Positions 23,643 to 36,216 of a DNA stretch of 64,000 nt are shown here, in pieces. Position numbers and translations under genes: made by a program. Location of the stretch: contig NW_025336543.1 in the NCBI RefSeq assembly GCF_004798865.1, forward strand, positions 2,243,245-2,307,244, given 5' to 3'. This DNA is from Varanus komodoensis (lineage: Eukaryota; Chordata; Lepidosauria; Squamata; Varanidae). The stretch's first letter is position 1; each line of letters starts with the position of its first letter. Under the pieces are notes generated by a model. The model saw only the letters and a program-made list of their open reading frames with translations, had not been told where the DNA came from and ran no database searches.

Positions 23643-25084
23643 CACTGGAAAAAGAAATCAGCTAGGGAAGAAAAGAAGTCTTGGAGTTTCTTTCCCCTTC
23701 CAAAAGTTCTCACAATGTGGTTTTAATAGGTGCAATAAGCCACCAGAGATAAATGTCAAGAGAAGTGTGATTATAAAAGAATCCCAGCTGGGCTGGTTAA
23801 TGATACACGTACCATGAAAAACCATCAAATGGGCATCACACACTAGCAGTTTCTGTACCTGAATGTTCTGCCTGGTTTCTTAGAAAAGTCCTTGTAAAAA
23901 TAGTTTTTTCATGTTACCTCACTGATAAAAGCTTAACAAGTAGATCACTGGAGGCTGCCTTCGCTCCACCCCGTATATCATCCTACCCTTGGTCTCAGAA
24001 AATGATCATTAGAAGACAATGGCATTGGTGGAGAAAGCTGATGGGATGAGTACTAATTATCTCCACAGAGATTTCCAGCTGAGGTAGGTTGCTTGATAAA
24101 GAACTTTCTTCTTCAAAGTTCCGGTGGAAACTAGTTTTTGTTAACATATGAGGACAAGCAAGAGGACTGGAGAAGGAGAACTGAGTGGTAGTCAGCTTTG
24201 GGTCAATGAGCAGATGGCCATGCGGAGATCAAACTAACCAGGCTGACAGAAAGCATCAGCTGCCCTCCACCTTTCCTAATGGTGCCATTATTAAAAATAT
24301 CTGTATAAGGATAAGACTCTTACAGTATCATACTGAAGTTATGATATGGCTGTTTCTCAAGAGATGCTTCAGCAGATTCCCATCCTCTGTGTGCCTCACT
24401 TCTTGGTTCTAGCCATGTACAAGAATTTCATTTAAGTTTGCAAATCACTCTGATGTGCTTTGCTCACAACTCCAAAAGCAAGAGCATGGGATCTCTGAAA
24501 ATGTTCACAAATTCCCAAACTTGCATTTGAATTCCAAAGAATGTGCACTTTTTTAAAAGGCACTGTTAAAAAATCACATTTTTATTATTTGATCAATTAA
24601 GAAAAAGGGCCTGCTTTTCCCTTTCGAACAAACAAATCATAAATGAGAATAGGAGTGAGTCACACTGAAGTGACGTCTGGAGAAGTGTGGCACACTCTGA
24701 GCTTCCCTGGCTCTCCCAACAATCTTTGGCTCCTGCCAATGCATGTACTTACATAATGCTAGAGCTTTAGAGAGCTGTTTGGAGATGGAGATAGAGATGG
24801 TTAGAAACAACCTGTGCATATTATGGGACAGCACCCAGGCTAATTATATGTATGCACAAAGAAAAGACTATGTATACCCAAAGCAAGGTAATTACTCCCC
24901 TGCTACTCCCGTACTGCAACACTGTCTTCGAATTCTTCCTCTCATCCATCAGCTGCTAGTAGAAAGACAGGCACTCCTATCCCACAGGGTTCAGGGAATG
25001 TCTGCCCCCCTACACAGGTGATGAACATGTAAATGTGGATATGCATGTCTGCACATCCTGCAGGCCCCACTGGGCTGGCCAGAT

Positions 25085-25150
25085 GCATTTATTTATTTGG
25101 AATTTTTGTATGCTGTCCCATTTGCATGAGCCTCGGGATGGCTTCCAATA
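25085..25150 (-). repeat. Dispersed repeat 3' tail fragment
   Basis: TTTATTTATTTGG followed by GCATGAGCCTCGGGATGGCT matches the left ends of the repeats at 55665-55745 and 61430-61900. Confidence 0.55.
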
Positions 25151-25350
25151 AGATGCATTCTGGGATATGCAGCTCCATCTGGGAGTAGTTGGTTGCAACA
25201 ACTATTGCTCAACTGCAGTAATGGAGGATAATGTAGCTGTAATACTGAGAGCCCTAGAGGTCTGCTTCCCTCTCCCACCACACACGAAAAAGGGCAGAAG
25301 AATCCTATGGCTCTTAAACAGGGGCTACAGTGTTTTTTAGATTCCCAGAT

Positions 25351-25379
25351 CCAAGGTTGGAAAAGGCCTCCAACCTTGG
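25351..25379. repeat. Perfect 11-bp stem hairpin
   Basis: CCAAGGTTGGA and its exact reverse complement TCCAACCTTGG are separated by seven bases. No T-run follows on either strand. Function is unknown and chance is possible. Confidence 0.6.
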
Positions 25380-26729
25380 AGCTGATGATCCATTCTCAGA
25401 TCCTCCCCTGCACTTGCAGCCAGTGTGGAAAGAACCATGCCAGCTGTTTCCTCGAGGTTGTAAGAGCAACCTGAGAGAGGGGTAAAGGGTGCTTTCCAGG
25501 GTATGAGCAGAGGAGAAGCCTGTGGCAGCCAGGATGTGACATCCCGATGGTGCTTGAGCCTCCTTCCTTCCCCATCTGAGGCGAGATGCTGCTAGGTGGC
25601 TGAAATCGGCCATCTGGTTGACTTGCAGGGGTAAGGAGTGTGGAGGCAGAGATTGCCTACCTAGGATGCCCTTAATCTCCTGAGTTTGGAGGACTGTGGG
25701 GCTCCCTTCAGTGAACAGGGTTTGCTTCTGCTTGGCCCTGGACTGCCCACCTATGCTGAATATCTTTCTTTGCCTCATTATGGAATCTCTCTAACATGTG
25801 GCCAAGAACAATGTGGAGTGACCTTCCTCTCTCTCTTTCTGCCGTGTAAATACAGGGCATTTACACTGATGAATAAGAGATGGCTGTAAACCCATTTTAG
25901 CCAGCATGTGAGTTAGATGGCAGAAGCACATGATTCAGAAAATAAATTTTTAAAAGACATATGCTGAGGCTGATGTGTTGCAATGGTCACTGATGTTAAG
26001 TTGCTGAAACGGTCTTATAAACCCTCCAACACATGTCAAGATGGCAGCTTCTGATGTCCTAAAATGCAGTGAACTTCAAAATAGATGGAAGGTCATCAAG
26101 TTGAGCCACAGTCCAGTCCTATGTGTGGAGGCCTTTGCATGGCCAATTCAGGATGACCAAATTCACTAGAAGGGCCAAGTCCCACAGTGGCCACCAACAT
26201 TTTATGAAATGAAAGTGGTTATGTGCACTGGACTCCCAGGATCAAAGCTGCAGGGCAAAATTACAAACTATCCTTGTCCCACGTAATTCACTCATTGCAT
26301 CAGAGGGGCAGACCAAATCTGTCCCATAAACCTGAACCTCTGGACTTTCATGCAGGCATCCAGAGAATCAGAGCCACAAAATGATGTAGGTGTAGCAAAA
26401 TGCCACTCCTACACTTTCCAGGATAAATAATTTTAGGTTTTCATTCTGGATGGGAAAATGAAATGGGTGTATGAGTTCCCTCCCTCACTCATGCCATAGA
26501 CCAAAGACAGGGAAATTTGCTCAGTCTGGGGTTCAAATATGATTTGGGACAAGCTCTTGAGGGATACATTTTAGTGGTGGGAGGAGCTAACACCAAAGGG
26601 CAGGGATAACTACAAAATATACATATTTATTGTAGTTCATACTGTTAGCAACTAAGCCTTGGGGAAGGCATCACAAACTTTTCAAATGGTGGTGGTGGGG
26701 TGCTGTACAAAAGGAAATGAGTCATTGAA

Positions 26730-26916
26730 GACTGGTGACCCCAATGTCAGTGGAGCAGTGTATCCACTCTAGGCTTTGGTCTGAACTTTTAAGGAGCTAG
26801 CTGTAGTGCTAAAACCTATTTCCAAAATAGGTTCAACATTATCGACTACTTCTTTAAAGTTCAGTGTGAAACCCAGAGTGGATACACTGCTCCACTAACA
26901 CTGGGGCCACCAGCCA
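26730..26916. mobile_element. Foldback MITE, about 187 bp
   Basis: Nearly the whole element is one inverted repeat with almost no loop. The outer arms share GTGGAGCAGTGTATCCACTC, a 20-base exact match within a longer inverted pair, and the centre reads CCTATTTCCAAAATAGG. The arms are roughly 80 percent identical by eye. No coding capacity is present. The transposon superfamily is unknown. Confidence 0.8.
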
Positions 26917-28204
26917 CTACAGGGAAGGAGGGTGACATCTGGAAACTACAGAGGGTGAGTCAAAAGGACAGATTTGGTTCCCCACCCTGGCCAGAATCCC
27001 AGGGCCTCCACAGCTGCTTTTGCTAAAGAAAGAGAAGCTCATTCTATATACCCTTTTAAGTTTGACAAACAGCTCAGAACACAATACCTATAGCCTTGTT
27101 GTTTTGAAGCAGACTTCAGAGTACACAGCTCTTAATCAAGATCAAAATTGTGTCCACAATATGGCCTGGAGCCTTCAGTCATGTAATTACCAGAGGCTTC
27201 TGACAAAGCAACAGCTTTTCCAGGGGGTGGGCAGTGTAATCTTTCAAACTCGCACATTAGACATTGTGAAATAGAATGATTCGCTTGAAATAAAAGGGGA
27301 AATTGTTTTTCATTATACTGCAGTGCACAAATCCGCAAACTTAGTATGAGAGAGTGACAGCAAGACAAGATTAAACAGGGTGAGTGACCCGCTTACATCA
27401 TGCAGTTTTCCAATATCGTTTCCTATCACAACGGGCAGAATTTCTGCAGCAAGATGAACCTCGTCGACTCTCTTTGCCAATTGGGCCAGCAAACAACACT
27501 CAACATGTGCTGTGAGTTGGCTCCATCCGGATGAGAAACTTCCCACAGCAATCCCAATGTCTGTGGCGAACGTCATATATGGAACAGCTACCAGAAGGGC
27601 CTGTGTGGAGTATTGCTTGCTGAACTGAAATACTTTGGATGGAAGGGTGTGCATGATCCATGTAGCCAAATGTTCTTGCATGGATTGAAAGCTTCATGCA
27701 CTTTAAAATCCATTTGTACAGCTAGGTCAGAATTGTCTATTCTGACAGTGGCTCTCCAGGGAGAAGTCTTTGAGATAGTTGCTACCTGGTTCCTTCTACC
27801 TGGAGAGGCTGGGGAGTGACCATCTGCATGAAGGGAGCCTGCACGCTCCCATGGCTCTATGGCCCCTCCCCACAGACCCTCTCTTTAGTTGCTGCTTGGG
27901 GTAGAATCAGCCGTGCAGACAAACCCTTGTGATTTGGTTAATTTCCAATCTTCCAAACACATTGACGTCACCTGGGACAAGCATTCTTTCTTCACACTTC
28001 CAATGTGGGAAAACATTCCTGCTGCATACTCCACACTGCAAGGGGCTGGAGCTAGAAATGTCAGAGAAATCCTCAATGGACTAGAATGAAAAGAATCCAA
28101 CCATGGATTCTACAACAGACCAGCTTTTCACAAGTTGCGCAGAACCCATGGACATGCAGACCTTTCTATTTAAAAAGATATTACATTATTTATACAAAAT
28201 TGTT

Positions 28205-28240
28205 GTTGTTTGGCACCCAGACAGCTTCAGCTGTTGGGCA

Positions 28241-28319
<79 letters not shown>
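28205..28319 (+). repeat. Retroposon 3' tail with long (GA)n
   Basis: ACAGCTTCAGCTGTTGGGCA is the same tail type as at 52212-52262. It is followed by about 38 perfect GA units (28243-28319). Confidence 0.8.
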
Positions 28320-28323
<4 letters not shown>

Positions 28324-31300
28324 AAAAAAATACTATGTAAAATTTAAAAGATATTGACCAAAAATGTGTGGTGGCTAGAGTGCTTGACTTGTAAGGAAAG
28401 GAAAAACATGGATGCTGCCTTATTGAATTGGAGCAAGACACACCTGGACAAGCTAAGTGACTTGCTTTGTGACCACTGGGGGCCAGGACATTGTAGAAGA
28501 TGCCTGGAACATCACAAGAAGCTTCACCTCCATCTGTTGATCTAAGCCTTTTTATACGGCATTGCTATGGTGGTTTCCACGCATTCTCTTTTAAAGGCTG
28601 CTATCATCTCTTTGAAGGCTACCAGAGGACCATCCACTATTTTGAAGGAATGGGCAGAACTCCAGATGCTTTGGACTTCAACTCACAAATATCTCTGTGA
28701 GCATGGCCAGTGGTCTCAAACAACTGCAAATCTACTTGCTGCCTAACCCTGCTGCATTTGAAGGACTGCCTCCTATTCTTAAGGCATTCTCTGTGGCAAA
28801 GCCCATCCAGTCCAAGTCCAGTTTAACGATAAAGGCCAATAAGAAGGAAGAGCCAGGCCTTTAAGTTGCCCATTGTCAGCCAGAAGACAGCAGACTGAAT
28901 AGGTAATGGTCACCTGATTACAGTCTTTCATGCAATGGTGAGATATGATGTATTTATATTTAAGGTAAAAACATTATTTCTCAATTGGCACCTCTGCAAA
29001 TCTGTATCCTCCATTGTCTTATTTTCCAGTGATATATTTCCTCTATTTGCTGGGTGGGGTGGGCAACAGTCCCCACCATTATTCCTGGATCCCCTAAGAT
29101 AATCTGGCATGTACTTCGTCATCTGGTTTGCTGCTGCCAGATGTAGTAAAGGATGCTGTCTCATCCGTGCTGAAGTAAGATTAAACTGCTGGTCCAGCTG
29201 GATTCTATAGAAGGAATGGATGGGCGCCATCTTGGGAGATCAGGAAGAAAAACACCCTGATCTGGCCTTGCTCCAGTTACAGTCTGGCAACCATCTCCCT
29301 CTTGCTTTGGGAGGGCAAAGACCTCCATCTGCACTCTTCCTGAGCACTTATATTGCCTGCTCTGATTTGGAGGAGCTCTCCATTTGTGAAGAAAGTAAGA
29401 AATTGGACTTCCAGTGTGTCATTTTAATAAAGTGAAGCACTGATGAAAGAAAGTGCCTGCTACTTAAAACTCTTCTCCTTGGAGTTTTACTCTGAAAATA
29501 ATGGTTAACTCAGTCCATTTCTGGATCCAGAAATGTGGCAATTTGAGACTTCCTAGGCAACTGGAAACTACTGAAAAATTGCTCTAGTTAGGATGAAAGA
29601 CTTTGTCAAAAGACTTTAAAAAAAAAGCTACAAGCTAGTGGAATAATAAAAAAAGAAAACTTGCATCAGACCTGGATCACTCAAGATGGCAGCTACACAA
29701 CAATCTTACCATCCAAAGATCTTCAGGTTACAAATATCCCTATATTTTTGGAGTTAAGAGAAAGAATGCTGAGATGCCAGATGGTAGGTTATACCCAATG
29801 TCAGTCTAACTTGTGTTCTGTTCATTTCAATGGGTTAATTTTAAGTCGGACTAAAATTGGATATCAGCAGAATTTATTCCAGGTTGTCATAAGACTGGTA
29901 CAACCTAACTGCCTTGGGATAAGGAAACACCTTCCCCTCACACAAATTGACCTGCCCAGTAATTTCTCACCCTGTTTCATGCTACAAATTGCCTCCAGGA
30001 ACCTAAATGGCTAGGTTGGAGCCTTCCTTGGTAGCAGTCAACCTATGGAGTTCTCTCAGGGGGTGGGGCAGGGAACACAGCTGGCCCTCGATTTATCCAT
30101 TTCTAAGCTACTTTTCTGAGCCTTCAGTTAAAGAGCTCACCCCATTTGGTTTTATTCCTCTACTCACTATCCTGTGAAGTTGTGCCTCTGCTCTTATTTT
30201 ATCTACTCTCATATTTTATTCCATGACATTGCCAGAATTTGGGACAGTCTTGGGCATGAAGTAGTCAGTAGCCCCCCTCCCTGGGCTGCCACTCCTCTGC
30301 CTCCTTGCTGCGGCTGGTGCCCATGTACTCGCTTTCTCCCTTTGGGCCAAACCTATATCACCACCCAGAGAAGATCAAAGTGAGTGAAGGCCATCCTCAC
30401 CCCTCCTCCTCATCCTCAGTCCTGTCACTGGTCCCAAGGAGAGGAGGAGATGCACAAGAGTTGACAAAGCAGTGCCTGCAGAGGTCTGGGCCTTGGTAGG
30501 AAGCAGTGAAGCCAAGTTTGGAAGCACATGTTCACAATGAAGCATGAATAGGACATGGCACATGAGAACGCCATCCAGGTTTCAGCAGGCATTCGATCTT
30601 AACTGAGGGTTAGAACCAGCATTGCTACAGGACAGCATGTCAGCAGAACCATCTTCAAACATAGATGTTTGAGTTACGCTGCAAACCGATGTACATATTC
30701 CTGGGAGTAATCCTCAGCCTCCAAGCTGATTTTGTTCTCATCTCTGAGCAGTGGCTGGAGATAAGAGGGCATTGAAAGGCAATTAAAGTTGCATACCTTA
30801 CATAGGCTGGAACTTTTGCTCTGGGCCTTACTCCTGAATAGACTGGCTTATAAATGAGCTGTGTTTTGTATGTTTGGCAGGAAAACATCTAAACCAGTCT
30901 TGCCCACTTGGTTTGTTCTGTTCTTCACTCTGCCCTGTGACTTTAGACCCAGCTCTTCAAGATGGCCTTTGAAACCCTTCCCAAATTATAAGCCAGTTCC
31001 AGGCCAAAGGGGTTCAACTTTCCTGCCATAGAAGAGAGGAACTTCCTTCCAAGTAGGCATGCATGGGATAGTGCTGCTAATCTTCATTTTTCAGGATCAG
31101 CTGCCCACTTGAACAGAGTTATGTTATTGCTGTAGCTTTCATTCCCTGTTGTTTACTGTAGATTTAATGTGTTCATCCAGATTCATTCTATGCCAACAGG
31201 ATTTTATTCACTAGGATTTATTGCAGGCTGTGTAATATATTTCCAATTATACTTTTCATTTTTTCAAAACCAATCTCATGAGTTGAAGAGAATAATTTGA

Positions 31301-31721
31301 ACTTTTCGAAATACTTAATACTTCAACTGTTTAGGTGAAATTAATAAAAACAAAATGAATGAGAAAATCACAGGGGTATTCTTTGTTTCTTTTGATGGAA
31401 AATTCTCTCAAGCATATCAAAAAATCACAGGTCTCTTTCACTCTTCTCCAAGAATACAGTCCATGGCCACTTTCTGACATTCAAGTTGCACCTTGACACT
31501 AAAAACACTAGGAGCAGTTTACACAGGTGGCATTCTAATGTAATACTAAACCCTGGTTTAATGTTATGAGAATGCATCTTGCTTCCCCAGGGGCCCATGT
31601 GATCCCTCTCCCTGCTTTCCTGGAGTCGCTGTGAGCAATGGATCTGCTTTAGTTTTAGTCCAACCTCAGTTTAATTAAGAGAATTTAAACCAAGGTAAGT
31701 GAAACCAAGCCAAGGTCATGC

Positions 31722-31792
31722 CTTAGTTTGTAGAGTCCACATCTGATATTTTCAAATAGGCAAAAAATCAGATGTGGACTCTGCAAAGTAAG
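31722..31792. repeat. Inverted repeat, about 30-bp arms
   Basis: The arms share GAGTCCACATCTGAT in inverted orientation (31733-31747 and 31768-31782), around a spacer of about 9 bases. This is probably the core of a decayed foldback element. Confidence 0.65.
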
Positions 31793-34700
31793 ATTGCAGG
31801 AATTTCTGTTTTATATAAATTACCATTTGTGCTAATTAGCCAGTTCTATGCATATCACATTAGAGGCACAGGGTTTTGGGGTATGTATTTGTGCAAATTT
31901 CATTAGCAGCTAAACAGTTATGCACAAATTTTCCATCTTATAAACAGACATCTATAGAAAAAGCTCAACTATGTCCACTTCCAATCACCAGAGCAGAAGT
32001 GGGCGGAAAATCTGTTGAGCTAAATCAAGCCATGTTTCCCTGTTCCAGCACAGGGCTTTTGTACCCTTAGAATTCTGGCATGTGCAGCTTTTACACCTAG
32101 GATGGCAGGGGCGAGGCATCCCTGGCAACAGGTATTGCACCACCTCTGTCAAAGGGATGGAAGCCCTGTCCTTTGCTGCAGTTGGCCAAACTTCATTGGG
32201 AACCTTCCCTGTATCCTACCCAGATGTACCTTGGTGAGCTGAAGCACAAACATCTCAGTGTATCTAGATTTCCCTACAACGATGAATTGGCAGTTAAAAG
32301 GTGGTGGCAACAAAGCGAAAGGTCAGGATTCAGAACATATTCATAGGCATAAAACCCTGGAGCAGGGAAGGCAACCTCCAGGAGTCAAGGGACTGCACTG
32401 CTCTCTCACTTGACTCCTCCGCATCCTTGCTTTTGCAGCCCAGAGTAATTTACCTTCAGCTGGCACCACATCAACTTTCAACAAGAATCCATCGTTTTTT
32501 TTACTTGCTCCTCCACAGCAAAGTCAGCTGTGTGTGGAACTGTGGAGAGAGGCAGCAGAGACATAAGAAAAGGTTGTGCAACATACTGGCTGCATGTTGC
32601 CCACACACGCCCTGCAGGAATTTATATCCGGTGTATGTATGGGAGAGCACTGCTTACACTGAGCAGCCCTCTGCCCTGTGTTGCTCCGGTCAACTGTGTT
32701 CTGTACGAAGAGCACCATGTGCCCAAGACACGGCTGCCAAATGGCTCCACTGCCTGGAGTCCACTTGCAAAGCATGCAAGTGGGAGCTTTTGTGTATACG
32801 TGGATGGCAGAGAGTGGGGTTGTTCAGCATCCATGGTGTGGGGAATGTGGTTCCTCAATATGACCCCATTTCACAAGGAGACTGCATGAATAAAATGCCT
32901 GAATAGAGTTGTAGTGTTCAGGCATTTAGACAGGAATGGAATTGCTTAGAAAAGATGAAGCCTGGAGAGGATGGTGATTCTGCATGTCCTCCTCATCTAA
33001 AATGGGAATTGACCCACCTATGATATAACCAAGCACTGTACAGATTGCTGTGGAAAAGAAGCCAGGACCCACTCCATATCAAAAATATCATTTTCTATGG
33101 CATCACATCCTCCTAGGGTGAATTTCCAATGCAGCAGATGACAAATGTTTAGAGGTTTGGGGGGGGGATTAAGATATTCAAGACATGCCCATCAATACAA
33201 AATAGCTCTGTTGGCTTTTAGTGGGCTCTGTTGATATATACCTGTTTCTGGAACTACACCGCATAAGTACGTTCTGCATTCAATTTATCGCACACACATT
33301 TCTTAATCATTCCCTTTCGTTCTGCTTTGGCATGCCTAGCCAGTTAGTATTTCATGCCTATGCATATCTATTTACATTTCAGTCATCCAAGGAGGGCCCT
33401 CTAAATTTCTGCCGCTTGAGGTTATTGTGTGTTATTTGTTTGATTTGCAGAAGCAGGACCTGTACCAAAATATTGCGCAGGATCCCAAAGACAGGAACTC
33501 CAAGTGACTTTCTCATGCAGGGCTGCCACAGAGTTCGGGGTGCAAGGCAGCCCCTGAGGGCCTTTCCGAAGTGAAACTCATCCCTGGGGTGAAAAAAAAT
33601 CAGCAGATCTGCCACAGAACATTATGAGACTTAGTTCCACTTAAAGATGCATCTGTTTGTGCTATTAATCCGGATTATCTGATGGCAGCCACATGTGCAA
33701 ACCTCTTCTATGTACATTGTTATGAAGTGCAAAATCTTTCAGGAGGCCTATTTTCAAAAGAAATATACTGCTACATACCAAAAGATTCCTCCAGATGCAC
33801 AGAAACCTCCCTCATGTTTGTCAGTGGCCCTGTTTTGCTTTGAAAATGACTGGCACTGGACTACAAATTTTGCCATTCGAAGAAATGATTTGTTGGCCAT
33901 CCAGTTTCATTGGCACAACCAATAAAATTGTGTCTGTCAGGTAACTAATACCAAGATACAAAAAGCCAATAAAGTGAGGATTTATCTGCTAGTCCTGATC
34001 TGCCTAGCCTGACCAACCCAATTCCTGAAGGCTCATTCCCAACCCACCAGTTCAGCTCAGCATCCACCACAACTGTCATTACCTCCTGACCAGGAGTTTT
34101 TGCCACTAAAGTTGGAAATCCTAATTCTATCTTGCATCTTGAATCCAGAATCCCATCTGGCAAAAGGCCTGAACACCATCAAACATATTCATGAAAATGC
34201 AATTATTAAGAAAGCAGCCAGAAAAACAGCAAAGTAGCTTATTTTTAAAACGTGTAGTTAGGTGTACATCTTTGATTCATCTGTGGACATGAGCCCATCG
34301 CAAAGACCTTGGTCTGCACCGCAACGCTTCTATGGCTCCTTCCCGAAATGGCCTTTTCGTATGCAAATTAGGTGGCAAAGCAACTTAGGCTGCTTGCCTC
34401 ACAGGGAGGCAAAACCACAGACCTGGGTGCACAAGATATAAAAAGACACGTTCTGCTGGTAGGAAGAAACTGCTGATGGAGCAGTTTTTCTTCCACCTGC
34501 AGGCTCCTGAGTGGCCTTCAGATTTGCTCCAGAGCACTGGGGGACCCTGAGGAGCAGATCCTGGGCTGTGATGAGGTTATGATGGAGGGGAATGAGAAGA
34601 CAGAGAAATCCTCCTGCAAGACCTCTGCTTGCCCGTGGGTTGGATCCAAGCCAGCATGAGATTTGGCACTAGACCTGGCTAGACAAGAGGACATACTGTC

Positions 34701-36216
34701 CATGAGAAACTGCAGCACCCAAAGGCATCTTTATATGTTCAAAGTCATTTGTTCTTGCGTATGATTTTAATAAAATGCTGCTTAACATTCATTATGGCAT
34801 TACAGCAATGAATGTTAGGGCTGTTTGCAGTGAGAGTTCTCCTGTACATTCAAGAGTTGCCTAGAAAAGGGATTTTTACCAACAGATTTGGTGATATTCT
34901 TGCCTTGCAAACTGCCTGTGCTTAAGGAAGCCGTGTTGATTTGCTCTGAAGGAACAGGCTCTTGTTCCAAGAGCTGCAGGAACGCAACAGCTGAACTCTT
35001 TTCCCTTGACAGAGATACAACTGCAGGAAACATTTCAGCTATTATATTTTCAACCTGTCAAAGGCAGCCATTAAAAGCACAGGAAGGAGCCTTTCCCAGA
35101 AAGACTTGCATGCAAATATCCATGTATCCTTCTTCCTTGTCACTTGCCTAGTGCTCTGATAATCTGTTGAGGGGGTGCAGAGAACTGCTGACATGAAAAA
35201 GGTGGAGAAGGAGGTGAAAGGTTGAATATCCACCATTACTCCACATGCTGTGCACCATGGGAGGCAGATTAGATAAAGCCCTAGAGATGTGAATGCCTGG
35301 GGGGAATTGTGGGAGAGGCAGAACAACCAGGGAAAAAATAGAGGAAAATTCTCCTAATTTTGTAAACAAACCTCGACTCTCCCCATGCTCTGAAAAAAAC
35401 ATTCTCCTCCCACTACCACCTGTTTTTTTCCACCATTTGTTTCTGGCTTATTTTTCCAGGACTTCACATCTGTACTCAAGCCTCAACCTTGCATTCACAG
35501 GAACAGAGAAACTATTCTGAATTGTGGACCATGGCTGGGATAGTATTGCTTGGAAGGGTGTGTGGGATGAAGGATGTGTCTGTGAGTACTGCAAGCCCGA
35601 ACTAGCAGGGGTTGAGAACTGCGGTGCTTGTTCTGCAACAGAGATCAGCAACTCCACGGTTGATTTCTCAACTCATGGCTGTGTGGAGAAGCAGAAGTCC
35701 TGAATTAGGGTCATTGTAGAGGAACAGTGTAGGCTGTTTAATCATCTAGGCGCTGTGTTAGTGGGTCTTCCCATCACCTGACCCTGCAACAGGGATAGGC
35801 AAATGTCAGTTTAGCTTTTGTCCAATTTGAATTTTTTAAAAAGTCAAGCCCTTTTGAATATGAAGTATTTCATACAAGTTGGAAAATGAAACAATTAATT
35901 AGGTACCCAGTGTTTTCCCAGCATGGAAATGACCATGATGTGTCTGCTTGCCGTACCATTGTTAAAGATGAAAAGAGACCATCAGGAAGAAAAGGGAGTG
36001 TTAAGCCGGATTCAGGATTGATGGTTGAACACACGGGTGCAAGTGCAGACTTCAAGGAGCAAAGCACCCAATGCTCTGGGCTGGGATGGACGAATTGGCC
36101 AGTTTCAATTTCTCCCATATTCTGTATTTTGAAATCTCGACTTTCTTTGAAGAACATTTGGAATGTTGGTGAATCCTGTTCAAAATGGAACCAGAGCAAA
36201 ATTCCCTCCCAGCCTT

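Noticed and set aside
25314-25778. Minus-strand open frame of 154 codons
   Set aside because: It is in an IQSEC3 intron, has no splice partners that extend a known domain, and no family resemblance.
34815-35033. Minus-strand frame with a protein-like look (EKSSAVAFLQLLEQEPVPSE)
   Set aside because: It is short, in an intron, and overlapped by an equally long plus-strand frame. Codon phase joins the known exons without it.
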